DNA from: Ruminococcus sp.
Lineage (GTDB): Bacteria > Bacillota > Clostridia > Oscillospirales > Ruminococcaceae
Assembly: GCA_015066715.1 (NCBI GenBank)
Contig: SVNU01000002.1
Coordinates: forward strand, 1 to 64,000
Direction of reading: 5' to 3'
DNA length: 64,000 nucleotides
Shown: positions 7,740 through 16,501 of the stretch, piece after piece
Layout: each line of letters begins with the position of its first letter
Numbering within the stretch: position 1 is the first letter of the stretch
Position numbers and translations under genes: made by a program
Notes under the pieces: model-generated
What the model was told of the DNA's origin: nothing
Databases searched by the model: none
Seen by the model: only the letters and a program-made list of their open reading frames with translations

Positions 7740-9686
7740 TTATTTTACTTTTTTAGCAATATCATCAAGAAGCTTTAAAAGAAGTTCGTCTGATGTCATT
7801 GAGCCCAGATCTCCTTCACGTCTTGAACGTACTGAAACTGTCTTTTCCTCTACTTCCTTATCGCCGATTGTAAGCATAACAGGAAGCTTATCCATTGTAG
7901 CGCTGCGGATTTTGTAACCTACCTTTTCTGCTCTGTCATCAATAGTAATTCTGATGCCTGCCGCTTCAAGCTTATCTCTGATTTCATAGCAGTAGTCAAG
8001 GTGTCTGTCGGCAACAGGAATAATTCTCACCTGCTCAGGAGCAATCCAGAGCGGAAGTGCACCTGCAAAGTGTTCAATCATGTATGCAAGTGTACGTTCA
8101 TAACAGCCAAGTGAAGTTCTGTGAATGATATAAGGTCTTCTCTTGCTGCCGTCAACATCAACATATTCCATACCAAATCTCTCAGCAAGAAGCATATCAA
8201 TCTGAATTGTTACGATTGTATCTTCCTTGCCATAAACATTCTTGTACTGAATATCAAGCTTAGGGCCATAGAATGCCGCTTCGTCAATACCAACTGTATA
8301 ATCAACGCCAAGATTGTCAAGGATTTTACCCATAACAGCCTGTGCTTCCTCCCACTGTTCCTTTGTACCCTCATACTTGTTCTTAGGGTTTTCAGGATCC
8401 CACTGTGAGAATCTGAAAGTACAGTTTTCAAGCATTCCTACTGTCTCAAGCATATATTTTGCAAGTTCAAGACAGCCCTTGAATTCTTCTTCAAGCTGTT
8501 CAGGGCGAAGCACAAGGTGTCCTTCTGAAATTGTAAACTGTCTTACTCTGATAAGACCGTGCATTTCACCGCTGTCTTCGTTTCTGAAAAGTGTTGATGT
8601 TTCACCAAGACGCATCGGAAGGTCACGGTATGAACGCTGTCTGTTTAAGAATACCTGATACTGGAATGGGCATGTCATAGGACGGAGTGCAAAGCATTCC
8701 TTTGTTTCGTCATAAGGGTCGCCTAAAATAAACATACCGTCAAGATAGTGATCCCAGTGACCTGAGATTTTATAAAATTCTCTCTTAGCCATAAGAGGTG
8801 TTTTTGTAAGGAGATAACCATTCTTCTGTTCAACATCTTCAACCCATCTTTGAAGAAGCTGTACAACTCTCGCACCCTTTGGAAGAAGGATTGGAAGACC
8901 CTGTCCTACTGTGTCTACTGTTGTAAAATACTCAAGCTCACGGCCAAGCTTGTTATGGTCACGCATTTTAGCTTCTTCAAGCTGCTTTAAGTGTTCTTCA
9001 AGCTGTGAAGCCTTAGGGAATGCAACCGCATATACACGGGAAAGCATCTTGTTCTTTTCAGAGCCTCTCCAGTAAGCACCTGTACATGAAAGAAGCTTTA
9101 CAGCCTTAACCGGTGCAGTTGTCATAAGATGTGGTCCTGCACAGAGGTCTGAAAACTCACCCTGCTTGTAGAATGAAATCGGCTCGCCCTTGTCAGCATG
9201 CTCCTGACAAAGCTCAACCTTGTAGATTTCGCCCTGTTCTTCAAGTGCCTTTATAGCTTCTTCCGGTGTCATTGTATAGCTTTCAAGTGGAATACCGTCT
9301 TTTGCAATCTTCTTCATTTCAGCTTCAATCTTTGTAAGTTCTTCCGCTGTGAAAGGCTTGTCAAGGTCGAAGTCATAGTAGAAACCGCTGTCAATGGCAG
9401 GCCCGATGGCAAGCTTTGCCTGTGGGTAAAGTCTTTTTACAGCCTGCGCAAGAATATGTGAAGCTGTGTGCCAGAATGTCTTCTTACCCTCAATTGAATC
9501 AAATGTCATTACTTCAAATTCACAGTCTGCATCAATAACAGTTCTGAGGTCTTTTACCTCTCCGTTGATTTTTACACAGCATGCAGACTTGAAAAGTCCT
9601 GCTCCGATTCCCTTTACAATATCTGCTGCCGGCATTGCATTTTCAATTTCACGTATGCTGCCGTCTTTAAGTGTCAACTTAATCAT
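7740..9686 (-). CDS. thrS: threonyl-tRNA synthetase
   Basis: Class II aminoacyl-tRNA synthetase of 648 residues that charges tRNA-Thr. The order is an N-terminal TGS domain (MIKLTLKDGSIREIE), the editing domain (HTASHILAQAVK, and CQEHADKGEP), the catalytic core (MTCPFQYQVF, DLPMRLGE motif 2, HRTSLGCYERTLAYMIEH motif 3) and the C-terminal anticodon-binding domain. The open frame runs to 9812, but that part lies inside the T-box leader; the ATG at 9686 is preceded by AAGGAGG and begins the TGS domain. Expression should rise when uncharged tRNA-Thr is sensed by the leader. Confidence 0.98.
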   Translation of the reverse strand: MIKLTLKDGSIREIENAMPAADIVKGIGAGLFKSACCVKINGEVKDLRTVIDADCEFEVMTFDSIEGKKTFWHTASHILAQAVKRLYPQAKLAIGPAIDSGFYYDFDLDKPFTAEELTKIEAEMKKIAKDGIPLESYTMTPEEAIKALEEQGEIYKVELCQEHADKGEPISFYKQGEFSDLCAGPHLMTTAPVKAVKLLSCTGAYWRGSEKNKMLSRVYAVAFPKASQLEEHLKQLEEAKMRDHNKLGRELEYFTTVDTVGQGLPILLPKGARVVQLLQRWVEDVEQKNGYLLTKTPLMAKREFYKISGHWDHYLDGMFILGDPYDETKECFALRPMTCPFQYQVFLNRQRSYRDLPMRLGETSTLFRNEDSGEMHGLIRVRQFTISEGHLVLRPEQLEEEFKGCLELAKYMLETVGMLENCTFRFSQWDPENPKNKYEGTKEQWEEAQAVMGKILDNLGVDYTVGIDEAAFYGPKLDIQYKNVYGKEDTIVTIQIDMLLAERFGMEYVDVDGSKRRPYIIHRTSLGCYERTLAYMIEHFAGALPLWIAPEQVRIIPVADRHLDYCYEIRDKLEAAGIRITIDDRAEKVGYKIRSATMDKLPVMLTIGDKEVEEKTVSVRSRREGDLGSMTSDELLLKLLDDIAKKVK

Positions 9687-9712
9687 TTTATTTTCCTCCT
9701 TATTTTCCAAAC

Positions 9713-9960
9713 AAAAACACCCCTCAGGACACAAAAGTCCCAAGGGGCGATTATAACCGCTGTTCCACCCTTTTTCGCACACCTGTCCCATATACAAACA
9801 GATATACCTCAAAGCTGTTTTATAACGGAAACAAACCGTCGGGTATTAACCGAACTCAAAAGGCGGTGTATTTAATATCCGTTTTAACTCCGCTCTCAGC
9901 CGGTGACGAAGTTTCTCTGAAAAAACTCTGATAAAAAATCTTCCTTTATCAACGATTTAT
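9713..9960 (-). promoter_or_regulatory. T-box leader upstream of thrS
   Basis: The conserved T-box core is present on the minus strand at 9757-9771 (AGGGTGGAACAGCGG), inside a 250-base leader. It is followed by a terminator hairpin (9720-9747) with a run of five U at 9713-9717, as in transcription-attenuating T-boxes. Upstream, 9770-9960 holds the stem I region with several paired arms. The specificity for threonine is inferred from the downstream gene; I did not assign the specifier triplet. Confidence 0.93.
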
Positions 9961-9972
9961 TGGTATAGCTTT

Positions 9973-10001
9973 ATGTTATCACTAATTTTCGGTTTTGTCA
10001 A
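9973..10001 (-). promoter_or_regulatory. sigma-A promoter of the thrS T-box transcript
   Basis: TTGACA (9996-10001), 17-base spacer, TAACAT (9973-9978) on the minus strand. Confidence 0.75.
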
Positions 10002-10039
10002 GAGTTTTTTTATTTCCAAAGAAATTTTTTTGATTTTCG

Positions 10040-10068
10040 GTGACAAATGCCGTGTAATTTGTTATTAT
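10040..10068 (+). promoter_or_regulatory. promoter of the ECF sigma operon
   Basis: GTGACA (10040-10045), 17-base spacer, TATTAT (10063-10068), 30 bases before the sigma factor start. It looks like a sigma-A site; an ECF self-promoter cannot be excluded. Confidence 0.6.
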
Positions 10069-10098
10069 TTATATGACAGCTGTCAAAGAGGTGAAATG

Positions 10099-10641
10099 AT
10101 GAACGAGAAAAGAATGATAAGGCTCATACAAAAGCACAATACAAAAGCGTTTGAACTGCTTATTGATACATATTCCCATTATGTCGGTGCTGTAATCCGC
10201 AATGTCATAGGGCAGACTATGACAAACGAGGACGTTGAGGAAGTTGCTGCCGACGTATTTGTGGAAATATGGAACAGTCCGCACAAACTTTGCGAAAACA
10301 AGGTCAGACCGCTTTTATCTGCAATAGCACGAAATCTCGCCCGCAACAAGCTGCGCAACATCAACACTGCAGTTTCCGCTGACGAAAATGATTTTCTGCT
10401 GTTTGACGACAGCTTTGAAAACGAAATCGACCGATACGAAAAGGCAGAAATAATAAATGACGCATTAGGCACACTATCCGAAACCGAACGTGATATTTTT
10501 ATACGGTTTTATTATCTCGGTCAGTCGACAAAGATTATTGCGCAGGCGCTTGAAATGTCAGTTACTGCTATTACCAGTACTCTTTCAAGAGGCAGAAGAA
10601 AAATGAAAAAATATCTTAATGAAAATAACATTACAATGTGA
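10099..10641 (+). CDS. ECF-type RNA polymerase sigma factor
   Basis: A 180-residue sigma-70 family extracytoplasmic-function factor. Region 2 (about 15-80) includes FELLIDTYSHYVGAVIRNVIG and EDVEEVAADVFVEIWNSP; region 4 (about 125-175) reads LSETERDIFIRFYYLGQSTKIIAQALEMSVTAITSTLSRGRRKMKK, a clear helix-turn-helix. The open frame begins at 9973, but those codons are in the intergenic region; ATG 10099 is chosen because AGAGGTG lies 5 bases upstream, with ATG 10096 the alternative. The next gene begins 10 bases after its stop and encodes a membrane protein, the usual layout of ECF sigma and its anti-sigma partner. Confidence 0.92.
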   Translation: MNEKRMIRLIQKHNTKAFELLIDTYSHYVGAVIRNVIGQTMTNEDVEEVAADVFVEIWNSPHKLCENKVRPLLSAIARNLARNKLRNINTAVSADENDFLLFDDSFENEIDRYEKAEIINDALGTLSETERDIFIRFYYLGQSTKIIAQALEMSVTAITSTLSRGRRKMKKYLNENNITM

Positions 10642-10651
10642 GGTGCTGAAA

Positions 10652-11713
10652 ATGAAAAAGGATTATTTTAAAATCATGAAGAATTACAATCCCGAAGTCA
10701 CAAGCTTTTCCGTTTCATCGAAAAATATAAAGGAGAAAGCTATGAGTAAAATTAATAAACCAAAAAGACAGCTTCAGTTTACAAGAAGATTTTCGCCTGT
10801 TATCGCCGCTGCTGCTGTCTGTATAACAGCTGGTGTGGGGGTACTGGCATATGAGCTTAGTACACTTGACAGGGCAGAAAATTTCTTTGAAAACTACAAT
10901 GTTGCAGAGGAGACATTTGATGAAAATGATCGAACAGCTTTAAATAATGTTTTTAAGCCGGAAATAACACTTGCTGAATCAAATGGCACAACTATTGAAC
11001 TGACCGGAAATATTTATGATGAAAATGTTGCGTATTTCTTTTTTACTTTAACAGCTCCCGAAGGAACTGTTCTTGATGAAGAATCATATTCTTTTGAACT
11101 GTATGATCTGAAGCACGAAAAAATTTCTGCTTATGGCGGCGGTGCAGGTTCAACTTATGAGTTTAATGATGACAATTTAACTGACAATATCACATATTTT
11201 ACAGTTTCGATGCACTGTAATGGATATCAAATTCAAGATTTCTCTGAAATTACATTTGGTGATATGTACAGCTGGGGTGAAAAAGCAGATGTTGATGATT
11301 TAATTATTGAGGGAACATGGACTATTCCTATTACACCTGATGTTTATGCTGAATCAATTGAGCTGATAGATGAACCGTTCAATTTTTATACCAATACAAG
11401 ATATTACAGAATTGATAACATAAAAATATCTCCGATAAGTATTCTTGTTTACGGAAGCTTTGATATGAGTACCGAAGATGTAAATATAAGTCTTATTATG
11501 AAGGATGGAAGTGTTTATGATAACATCGATTTCGGACACGGTGGTGCTGTGACATTCAGCGGACAGTATACAACTTCTTATGCACTGGGTAAACCAATCG
11601 ACCTTTCACAGGTAAAATCAATAAAGCTTAATGATACAGAAATTTCCGTTGAGGAAAAATACACAGAAAAATATGGTAACTCTGCCGAAACAACAGAAAA
11701 GGAAACCGAATAA
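10652..11713 (+). CDS. membrane protein, likely anti-sigma factor partner of the ECF sigma
   Basis: A 353-residue single-pass membrane protein. The cytoplasmic N-terminus (1-53) is basic; one transmembrane helix follows (about 54-75, VIAAAAVCITAGVGVLA) and then a large extracytoplasmic beta-rich domain resembling the DUF4179 type found beside ECF sigma factors (ITLAESNGTTIELTGNIYDENVAYFFFTL). No zinc-binding HxxxCxxC anti-sigma motif is seen in the short cytoplasmic part. GAGGTG lies 8 bases before the chosen ATG. The role as sigma regulator is inferred from context; the signal is unknown. A terminator follows. Confidence 0.75.
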   Translation: MKKDYFKIMKNYNPEVTSFSVSSKNIKEKAMSKINKPKRQLQFTRRFSPVIAAAAVCITAGVGVLAYELSTLDRAENFFENYNVAEETFDENDRTALNNVFKPEITLAESNGTTIELTGNIYDENVAYFFFTLTAPEGTVLDEESYSFELYDLKHEKISAYGGGAGSTYEFNDDNLTDNITYFTVSMHCNGYQIQDFSEITFGDMYSWGEKADVDDLIIEGTWTIPITPDVYAESIELIDEPFNFYTNTRYYRIDNIKISPISILVYGSFDMSTEDVNISLIMKDGSVYDNIDFGHGGAVTFSGQYTTSYALGKPIDLSQVKSIKLNDTEISVEEKYTEKYGNSAETTEKETE

Positions 11714-11723
11714 ACAATATAAG

Positions 11724-11750
11724 GCCCGTAAGATTATCTTTCGGGCTTTT
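11724..11750 (+). terminator. terminator of the ECF sigma operon
   Basis: Stem GCCCG-AAGA / TCTT-CGGGC with one mismatch, followed by TTTT. Confidence 0.7.
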
Positions 11751-11806
11751 ACTATTGCATAAACTTCTTTATTCTTCAAATAATAATGCCGAAAGGAAGT
11801 GAAAAA

Positions 11807-12247
11807 ATGGTATCAAAAAAGGAATATGCACAGATGAGCAAAAAAGCATCCCCTCCGACAAAATCGTGGAAAAATATACCATGTGCGTTTATTATCGGCG
11901 GTCTTATATGCACCCTGGGACAAGCTATAAAGAACATTTTCATATACTATGGTGTTGACGAAGAAACCGCAGGTACATGGTGTTCGGTATGCCTTGTAGT
12001 ATTAAGCGCTATCCTTACCGGTCTTGGTCTTTACGAAAAGCTGGCAAAACATGCCGGTGCAGGAACCTTAGTACCTATTACAGGCTTTGCAAACTCTATT
12101 TCTTCCTCGGCGCTTGAAGCCAAATCAGAGGGCTTTATACTTGGTGTCGGCGCAAAAATATTCACAATTGCAGGGCCGGTAATCTTATACGGTACCGCTG
12201 CAAGTGTGGTTTACGGAATAATCTATTATTTTATACGGCAGTTTTGA
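11807..12247 (+). CDS. spoVAC: stage V sporulation protein AC
   Basis: A 146-residue inner spore membrane protein, part of the channel that moves dipicolinic acid during sporulation and germination. The family pattern is clear: AFIIGGLICTLGQAIKNIFIYYG, GTGLYEKLAKHAGAGT-type segment (GLGLYEKLAKHAGAGTLVPITG) and FANSISSSALEAKSEGFILGVG, with four to five membrane helices. AAAGGAAG precedes ATG 11807, better than the upstream ATG 11786. The usual neighbours spoVAD and spoVAE are not adjacent: the gene stands alone between an ECF operon and a lipoprotein gene. Confidence 0.93.
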   Translation: MVSKKEYAQMSKKASPPTKSWKNIPCAFIIGGLICTLGQAIKNIFIYYGVDEETAGTWCSVCLVVLSAILTGLGLYEKLAKHAGAGTLVPITGFANSISSSALEAKSEGFILGVGAKIFTIAGPVILYGTAASVVYGIIYYFIRQF

Positions 12248-12274
12248 AACTAAAACACACGCATATTAAATTAC

Positions 12275-12371
12275 GGGCGGCTGACAGTCGCCCTAAGACT
12301 TTTGAAACATAAGTTTTCTTTATGTACATATTTCCTCCCAAAAGTTCAGGGGCTGTTTTTTACAGCCCCTT
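12275..12371. other. convergent intergenic hairpins
   Basis: Two stems lie between the convergent spoVAC and lipoprotein genes: GGGCG / CGCCC (12275-12293) and AGGGGCTGT / ACAGCCCCT (12348-12370). Neither has a clean U tract, so terminator function is only probable. Confidence 0.45.
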
Positions 12372-12374
12372 ATC

Positions 12375-12689
12375 TTAATTTGATGATTCTTCTGTTGATG
12401 TACCATCAACCATATCTTCAAGAGCACTGCCTGCGTCAGTCATGATATTTTCGCCCTCTGACACCAGGTCATCTACAGCGTTCTCTGCCTCTGTAACCAT
12501 TTCCTCTACCATATTATTTGATTCGGAAGTAGTCTGGTTATCATTATTTTTGTCATCAAAACCATCTGTTTCCTGTCTGGCTTCAGTATTTTTTTCAGCC
12601 TGCGAGCTTACTGTATCATCTTTTCCACATGCCGTAAACGCACAGCAAATAATAGCCATACTTAAAATCAATGAAATTCTTTTAATCAT
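12375..12689 (-). CDS. small acidic lipoprotein, function unknown
   Basis: A 104-residue predicted lipoprotein. Type II signal peptide MIKRISLILSMAIICCAF with lipobox FTAC, then a polar linker (about 25-60) and an acidic amphipathic stretch with heptad-like repeats (NMVEEMVTEAENAVDDLVSEGE). The open frame goes up to 12782, but ATG 12689 starts the signal peptide and has AAAGGAC upstream. The composition resembles small cell-wall lipoproteins of Clostridia, with no recognised family. Confidence 0.7.
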   Translation of the reverse strand: MIKRISLILSMAIICCAFTACGKDDTVSSQAEKNTEARQETDGFDDKNNDNQTTSESNNMVEEMVTEAENAVDDLVSEGENIMTDAGSALEDMVDGTSTEESSN

Positions 12690-12960
12690 GATTTTTCCAG
12701 TCCTTTCATAAAATCTGCACTGCAATGCTATGCAATACGTTTTTATTTTTTCCCGTATGTCCCGATTTATCCGCTTCTTCACTTTAAATATTATAAGATT
12801 TTTTCAATTTTCATCATGAAAAATTATTTTTAAACATATAATGTTGAATTATCTGTTTAAATGTTGAAAACTCCAAAACATCTTTCAACATATTATTACA
12901 ATAATAAATCAACGTATCTACGTGAGTTACAAAATGGTAACAAAACATTTCAAAAATATT

Positions 12961-13001
12961 ATCAACAGACTTTTCAACACAGTGTTGAAAAGTCTGTTGA
13001 T
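12961..13001. repeat. perfect 41-base palindrome
   Basis: Bases 12961-12980 and 12982-13001 are exact reverse complements around A12981 (arms ATCAACAGACTTTTCAACAC). It lies just beyond the acpP terminator, in a 290-base gene-free region (12783-13072) that also holds a TGTTGAAA / TTTCAACA hairpin at 12859-12889. It may be a back-up terminator or a protein-binding site. Confidence 0.8.
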
Positions 13002-13004
13002 AAC

Positions 13005-13040
13005 AAAAAAGACCTCTTTAATTCAAGAGGTCTTTTTATT
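13005..13040 (-). terminator. terminator of the fatty-acid operon after acpP
   Basis: Stem AAAAGACCTCTT / AAGAGGTCTTTT with a U tract on the minus strand. Confidence 0.85.
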
Positions 13041-13072
13041 CAATAAAAGCAATATCCGTAAGTTATCAATAA

Positions 13073-13300
13073 TTACTGATTGTTTTCGATGTACTTAACA
13101 ATATCACCAACAGTTTTGATATCTTCAACAGCTTCATCAGGAATTTCGATGTCAAATTCTTCTTCAATAGACATAACAAGGTCTACTACGTCAAGTGAAT
13201 CTGCACCAAGATCTTCAGTAATGCTTGCATCAGGCACTACCTTATCTTCTTCAACGTCAAGCTGATCAGCTACAATGCCTTTAACCTTTTCTAAAACCAT
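13073..13300 (-). CDS. acpP: acyl carrier protein
   Basis: A 75-residue acidic carrier of growing acyl chains in type II fatty-acid synthesis. The phosphopantetheine attachment serine is in [10 protein letters not shown], and the four-helix length and acidic composition are standard. GGAGG lies 9 bases before the ATG. It is the last gene of the minus-strand fab/acc operon. A small GAAA-tetraloop hairpin at 13334-13349 lies in the 67-base gap after accA and could mark processing or a separate acpP transcript. Confidence 0.97.
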   Translation of the reverse strand: MVLEKVKGIVADQLDVEEDKVVPDASITEDLGADSLDVVDLVMSIEEEFDIEIPDEAVEDIKTVGDIVKYIENNQ

Positions 13301-13367
13301 TTTGTATTACCTCCATAGATATTTTTTATATAAAGGTGTTTTCACACCTATATACACGTAATATTTA

Positions 13368-14171
13368 TTATTCTGTGAACTCACCGATTTTTCTAAATTT
13401 AGTGTACCTTTGTTCGAGCAAAATGTCAATATCTTTTTTGGAATTTCTTCTTAGAGTTTTTACCAAAAATGACTTGATATTTTCAGCCATTTTGTACACA
13501 TCATGTTGAGCCTTACCATTTGGCTCTTCAATAATTTCCTCTGCAACGCCAAGTCTGACCATATCTTCAGCTGTAATTTTAAGCATTTCACATGCTTCAT
13601 GCTCTTTTCCGGCATCCTTCCAGAGAATGCTTGCGCAGCCTCTCGGAGAAATTACCGAATAAAGGGCATTTTCGAGCATAGCAAGCTCATCGCAGACGCC
13701 CAGTGCAAGAGCACCACCGCTTCCGCCTTCTCCCAGAACAACTGATATAACAGGTGTACGCAGACGCATAAACTCCATAAGATTTTTTGCGATTGCTTCT
13801 CCCTGTCCTCTTTCCTCCGCTTCAACTCCGCAGAATGCTCCGGGAGTATCAATAAAGCAGATTACAGGTCTGTGAAACTTTTCCGCCTGCTTTGCAAGCC
13901 TTAAAGCCTTTCTGTAGCCTTCAGGATGGGGCATGGCAAAATTAGTTCTTTTGTTTTCGTTTAAATCTCTGCCCTTAACCTCTGCAATAACCGTTACAGG
14001 AATATTATTAATGCTGGCAATACCGCCCATAATGGCATTATCATCACCATAGAGCCTGTCACCATGAAGCTCATAGAATTCGCTGAAGATAAGCGGAATA
14101 TAGTCATTTACAGTAGGACGATCCTTTTCACGTATAAGAAGCTGACGCTCCCATGCTGTCAGTTCGCTCAT
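13368..14171 (-). CDS. accA: acetyl-CoA carboxylase carboxyltransferase subunit alpha
   Basis: A 267-residue alpha subunit that with AccD transfers CO2 from carboxybiotin to acetyl-CoA to make malonyl-CoA. Crotonase-fold signatures include CFIDTPGAFCGVEAEERGQGEAIAKN (split here by reading: CFIDTPGAFCGVEAEERGQ) and VVLGEGGSGGALALG; the tail SPRGCASILWKD is typical. It is slightly shorter than the ~315-residue E. coli protein but full-length for Clostridia. It starts 2 bases after the accD stop, indicating translational coupling. Confidence 0.96.
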   Translation of the reverse strand: MSELTAWERQLLIREKDRPTVNDYIPLIFSEFYELHGDRLYGDDNAIMGGIASINNIPVTVIAEVKGRDLNENKRTNFAMPHPEGYRKALRLAKQAEKFHRPVICFIDTPGAFCGVEAEERGQGEAIAKNLMEFMRLRTPVISVVLGEGGSGGALALGVCDELAMLENALYSVISPRGCASILWKDAGKEHEACEMLKITAEDMVRLGVAEEIIEEPNGKAQHDVYKMAENIKSFLVKTLRRNSKKDIDILLEQRYTKFRKIGEFTE

Positions 14172-14173
14172 AA

Positions 14174-15046
14174 TCAGTCGTCCTCCTTTTTATAACCATG
14201 AAGCTTCATAACATGTGAAAGAACACTTCTCATTTTCTTTCTCTCAACTATCATGTCAACAAAACCCTTTTCCAGCAGAAATTCAGCAAGCTGAAAATCA
14301 TCCGGCAGCCTTTGCTTGATTGTACCTTCAATAACTCTGCGTCCTGCAAAACCAACAAGAGCCTTTGGCTCCGCAATAATAATATCGCCAAGGGATGCAA
14401 ATGACGCTGTAACACCGCCTGTTGTCGGGTCTGTAAGAACTGTAATATAAAGCTGTCCCGCTTCGGCATGCTTTGCAACAGCACCAGAGGTTTTAGCCAT
14501 CTGCATAAGCGAAACTATTCCCTCCTGCATTCTTGCACCGCCTGAAGCACTGAACAGGATTACAGGCTTTTTCTTTTTTGTTGCGGTTTCAATGGCACGG
14601 GTGATTTTTTCACCTACAACGCTTCCCATTGAAGCCATCATATATCTTGTATCCATAACACCTATAACAACAGGTATACCACGAATTAAAGCTTCACCTG
14701 TAATTATAGCGTCCTTAAGACCTGTTTTTTCCCTGAGCGCCTGCTGTTTTTCATCATAATCAGGAAAATCAATAGGATTTTTACTTGTCATGTTTTTATC
14801 AAATTCTTTGAAGCTGCCTCTGTCAACGGTTATGGCAATTCTTTCTCTTGCCGAAAGTCTGCCATGATAGCCGCAGTTCTGGCAAACCATATTAACAGCT
14901 TTATAATCGTCCTTAAAAATGACATTACGACACCTCGGACACTTAAAAAGCAAATCTTCTGGAATTTTATTCGAAGTGCCTGTTTTCCCGTCGGAACCGT
15001 CTCCGTTGAATCTTGTAGTAACAACCTTAAAAAGATCCTCCAGCAT
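14174..15046 (-). CDS. accD: acetyl-CoA carboxylase carboxyltransferase subunit beta
   Basis: A 290-residue beta subunit. The N-terminal zinc ribbon is complete (CPRCRNVIF and VCQNCGYH, four cysteines near 35-56), followed by the crotonase-like domain with SASGGARMQEGIVSLMQMAK and TDPTTGGVTASFASLGD. It acts with AccA in the cytoplasm. The start ATG at 15046 lies 32 bases after the accC stop. Confidence 0.96.
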   Translation of the reverse strand: MLEDLFKVVTTRFNGDGSDGKTGTSNKIPEDLLFKCPRCRNVIFKDDYKAVNMVCQNCGYHGRLSARERIAITVDRGSFKEFDKNMTSKNPIDFPDYDEKQQALREKTGLKDAIITGEALIRGIPVVIGVMDTRYMMASMGSVVGEKITRAIETATKKKKPVILFSASGGARMQEGIVSLMQMAKTSGAVAKHAEAGQLYITVLTDPTTGGVTASFASLGDIIIAEPKALVGFAGRRVIEGTIKQRLPDDFQLAEFLLEKGFVDMIVERKKMRSVLSHVMKLHGYKKEDD

Positions 15047-15078
15047 TTTCGGTTTACACCGCCTTTCTTATCCGGATT

Positions 15079-16422
15079 TTATTCAAATTCAAATGTTTCA
15101 AGAAATCTGTTATTATACTCGCCGCTGTGGAATGTCTCGTTTTTCACAAGTGCAAGCTGAAAATCAATATTTGTGTCAATACCCTCAACAATAAATTCCG
15201 ACAGCGCCCATTTCATTTTCATGATTGCTTCGTCTCTTGTCGGAGCATATACAATAAGCTTTGATATCATCGAGTCGTAATAAGGGGAAATTGTATACCC
15301 CTGATATGCAGCACTGTCAATACGGATTCCAGGACCACCCGGTGTATGAAGTGCCAGAATTTTACCCGGCGACGGTCTGAAGCCAAGCTTTGGATTTTCC
15401 GCATTAATGCGGCACTCGATAGCATGACCCTTGATTTCTATATCATCCTGTGAGTAGTCAAGCTGCTGGCCTGCCGCAATTTTTATCTGTGCTTTTACAA
15501 GGTCAACACCTGTTACAAACTCTGTTACAGGATGTTCAACCTGAATACGTGTATTCATTTCCATAAAGTAGAAATCCTTATTATTTTCCACAAGGAATTC
15601 TATTGTTCCTGCGTTGTGATATCCGCATGCCTTTGCAGCTTTGACAGCTGCTTCGCCCATTTTTTCACGCAGTTCATCAGTCATAACAGGACTCGGGCTT
15701 TCTTCAAGAACCTTCTGATTACGTCTTTGCATACTGCAGTCACGTTCACCCAGATGAATTACATTTCCGTGCTTATCGGCAAGAATCTGTATTTCAACGT
15801 GGCGTGGATTCTGAACAAAGCGTTCCATATATACAGCGTCATCACCAAAGAAGTTTTTCGCTTCCTGTCTTGCAATTTCAATCTGTGAATCAAGCTGTTC
15901 CTTGCTTTCAACAAGTCTGATACCACGACCGCCGCCGCCGGCTGACGCCTTGATGAGAAGCGGATAACCGATTTTTTCGGCAGCCTCCCTTGCCTCCTCA
16001 ACAGATCTGACAGCACCTTCTGACCCCGGAATTACAGGAACACCGGCTTTCTTCATAGTTTCCTTTGCAGTTGCCTTATCGCCGAGCATTTCAATAGATT
16101 CAGGAGTCGGCCCTATAAATTCAATGCCGCACTTTCTGCACATATCGGCAAAATGAGCGTTTTCGGAAAGGAAACCGAATCCGGGATGAACGGCGTCACA
16201 GCCTGTCATCTCACAGGCTGAAAGAATTGCCTTTATATTAAGATAGCTGTCTTTTGTATCAGCCGGTCCTATACAAACTGCTTCATCGGCAATCTGCGCA
16301 TGAAGAGCATTTCTGTCGGCAGTAGAATAAACTGCCACACAGCGTATGCCAAGCTCACGGCAGGCTCTTATTATTCTTACGGCAATTTCGCCTCTGTTAG
16401 CGATTAATACCTTTTTAAACAT
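15079..16422 (-). CDS. accC: biotin carboxylase subunit of acetyl-CoA carboxylase
   Basis: A 447-residue ATP-grasp enzyme that carboxylates the biotin of AccB. Motifs: the N-terminal [17 protein letters not shown], the glycine-rich ATP loop [37 protein letters not shown], and the catalytic [16 protein letters not shown]. Length is standard. Between this gene and fabZ upstream lies the cloverleaf repeat at 16502-16616, so its own leader is unusually structured. Confidence 0.97.
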   Translation of the reverse strand: MFKKVLIANRGEIAVRIIRACRELGIRCVAVYSTADRNALHAQIADEAVCIGPADTKDSYLNIKAILSACEMTGCDAVHPGFGFLSENAHFADMCRKCGIEFIGPTPESIEMLGDKATAKETMKKAGVPVIPGSEGAVRSVEEAREAAEKIGYPLLIKASAGGGGRGIRLVESKEQLDSQIEIARQEAKNFFGDDAVYMERFVQNPRHVEIQILADKHGNVIHLGERDCSMQRRNQKVLEESPSPVMTDELREKMGEAAVKAAKACGYHNAGTIEFLVENNKDFYFMEMNTRIQVEHPVTEFVTGVDLVKAQIKIAAGQQLDYSQDDIEIKGHAIECRINAENPKLGFRPSPGKILALHTPGGPGIRIDSAAYQGYTISPYYDSMISKLIVYAPTRDEAIMKMKWALSEFIVEGIDTNIDFQLALVKNETFHSGEYNNRFLETFEFE

Positions 16423-16501
16423 ATTTATTTACTCTCTTTCAGATGTAAGGTTTAAAGAAATCACTGACAAAACCAGCAATTTTCAGTGTGCACTAAACTG
16501 T

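Noticed and set aside
9687-9812. N-terminal extension of thrS
   Set aside because: These codons belong to the T-box leader; the true start has AAGGAGG at 9686.
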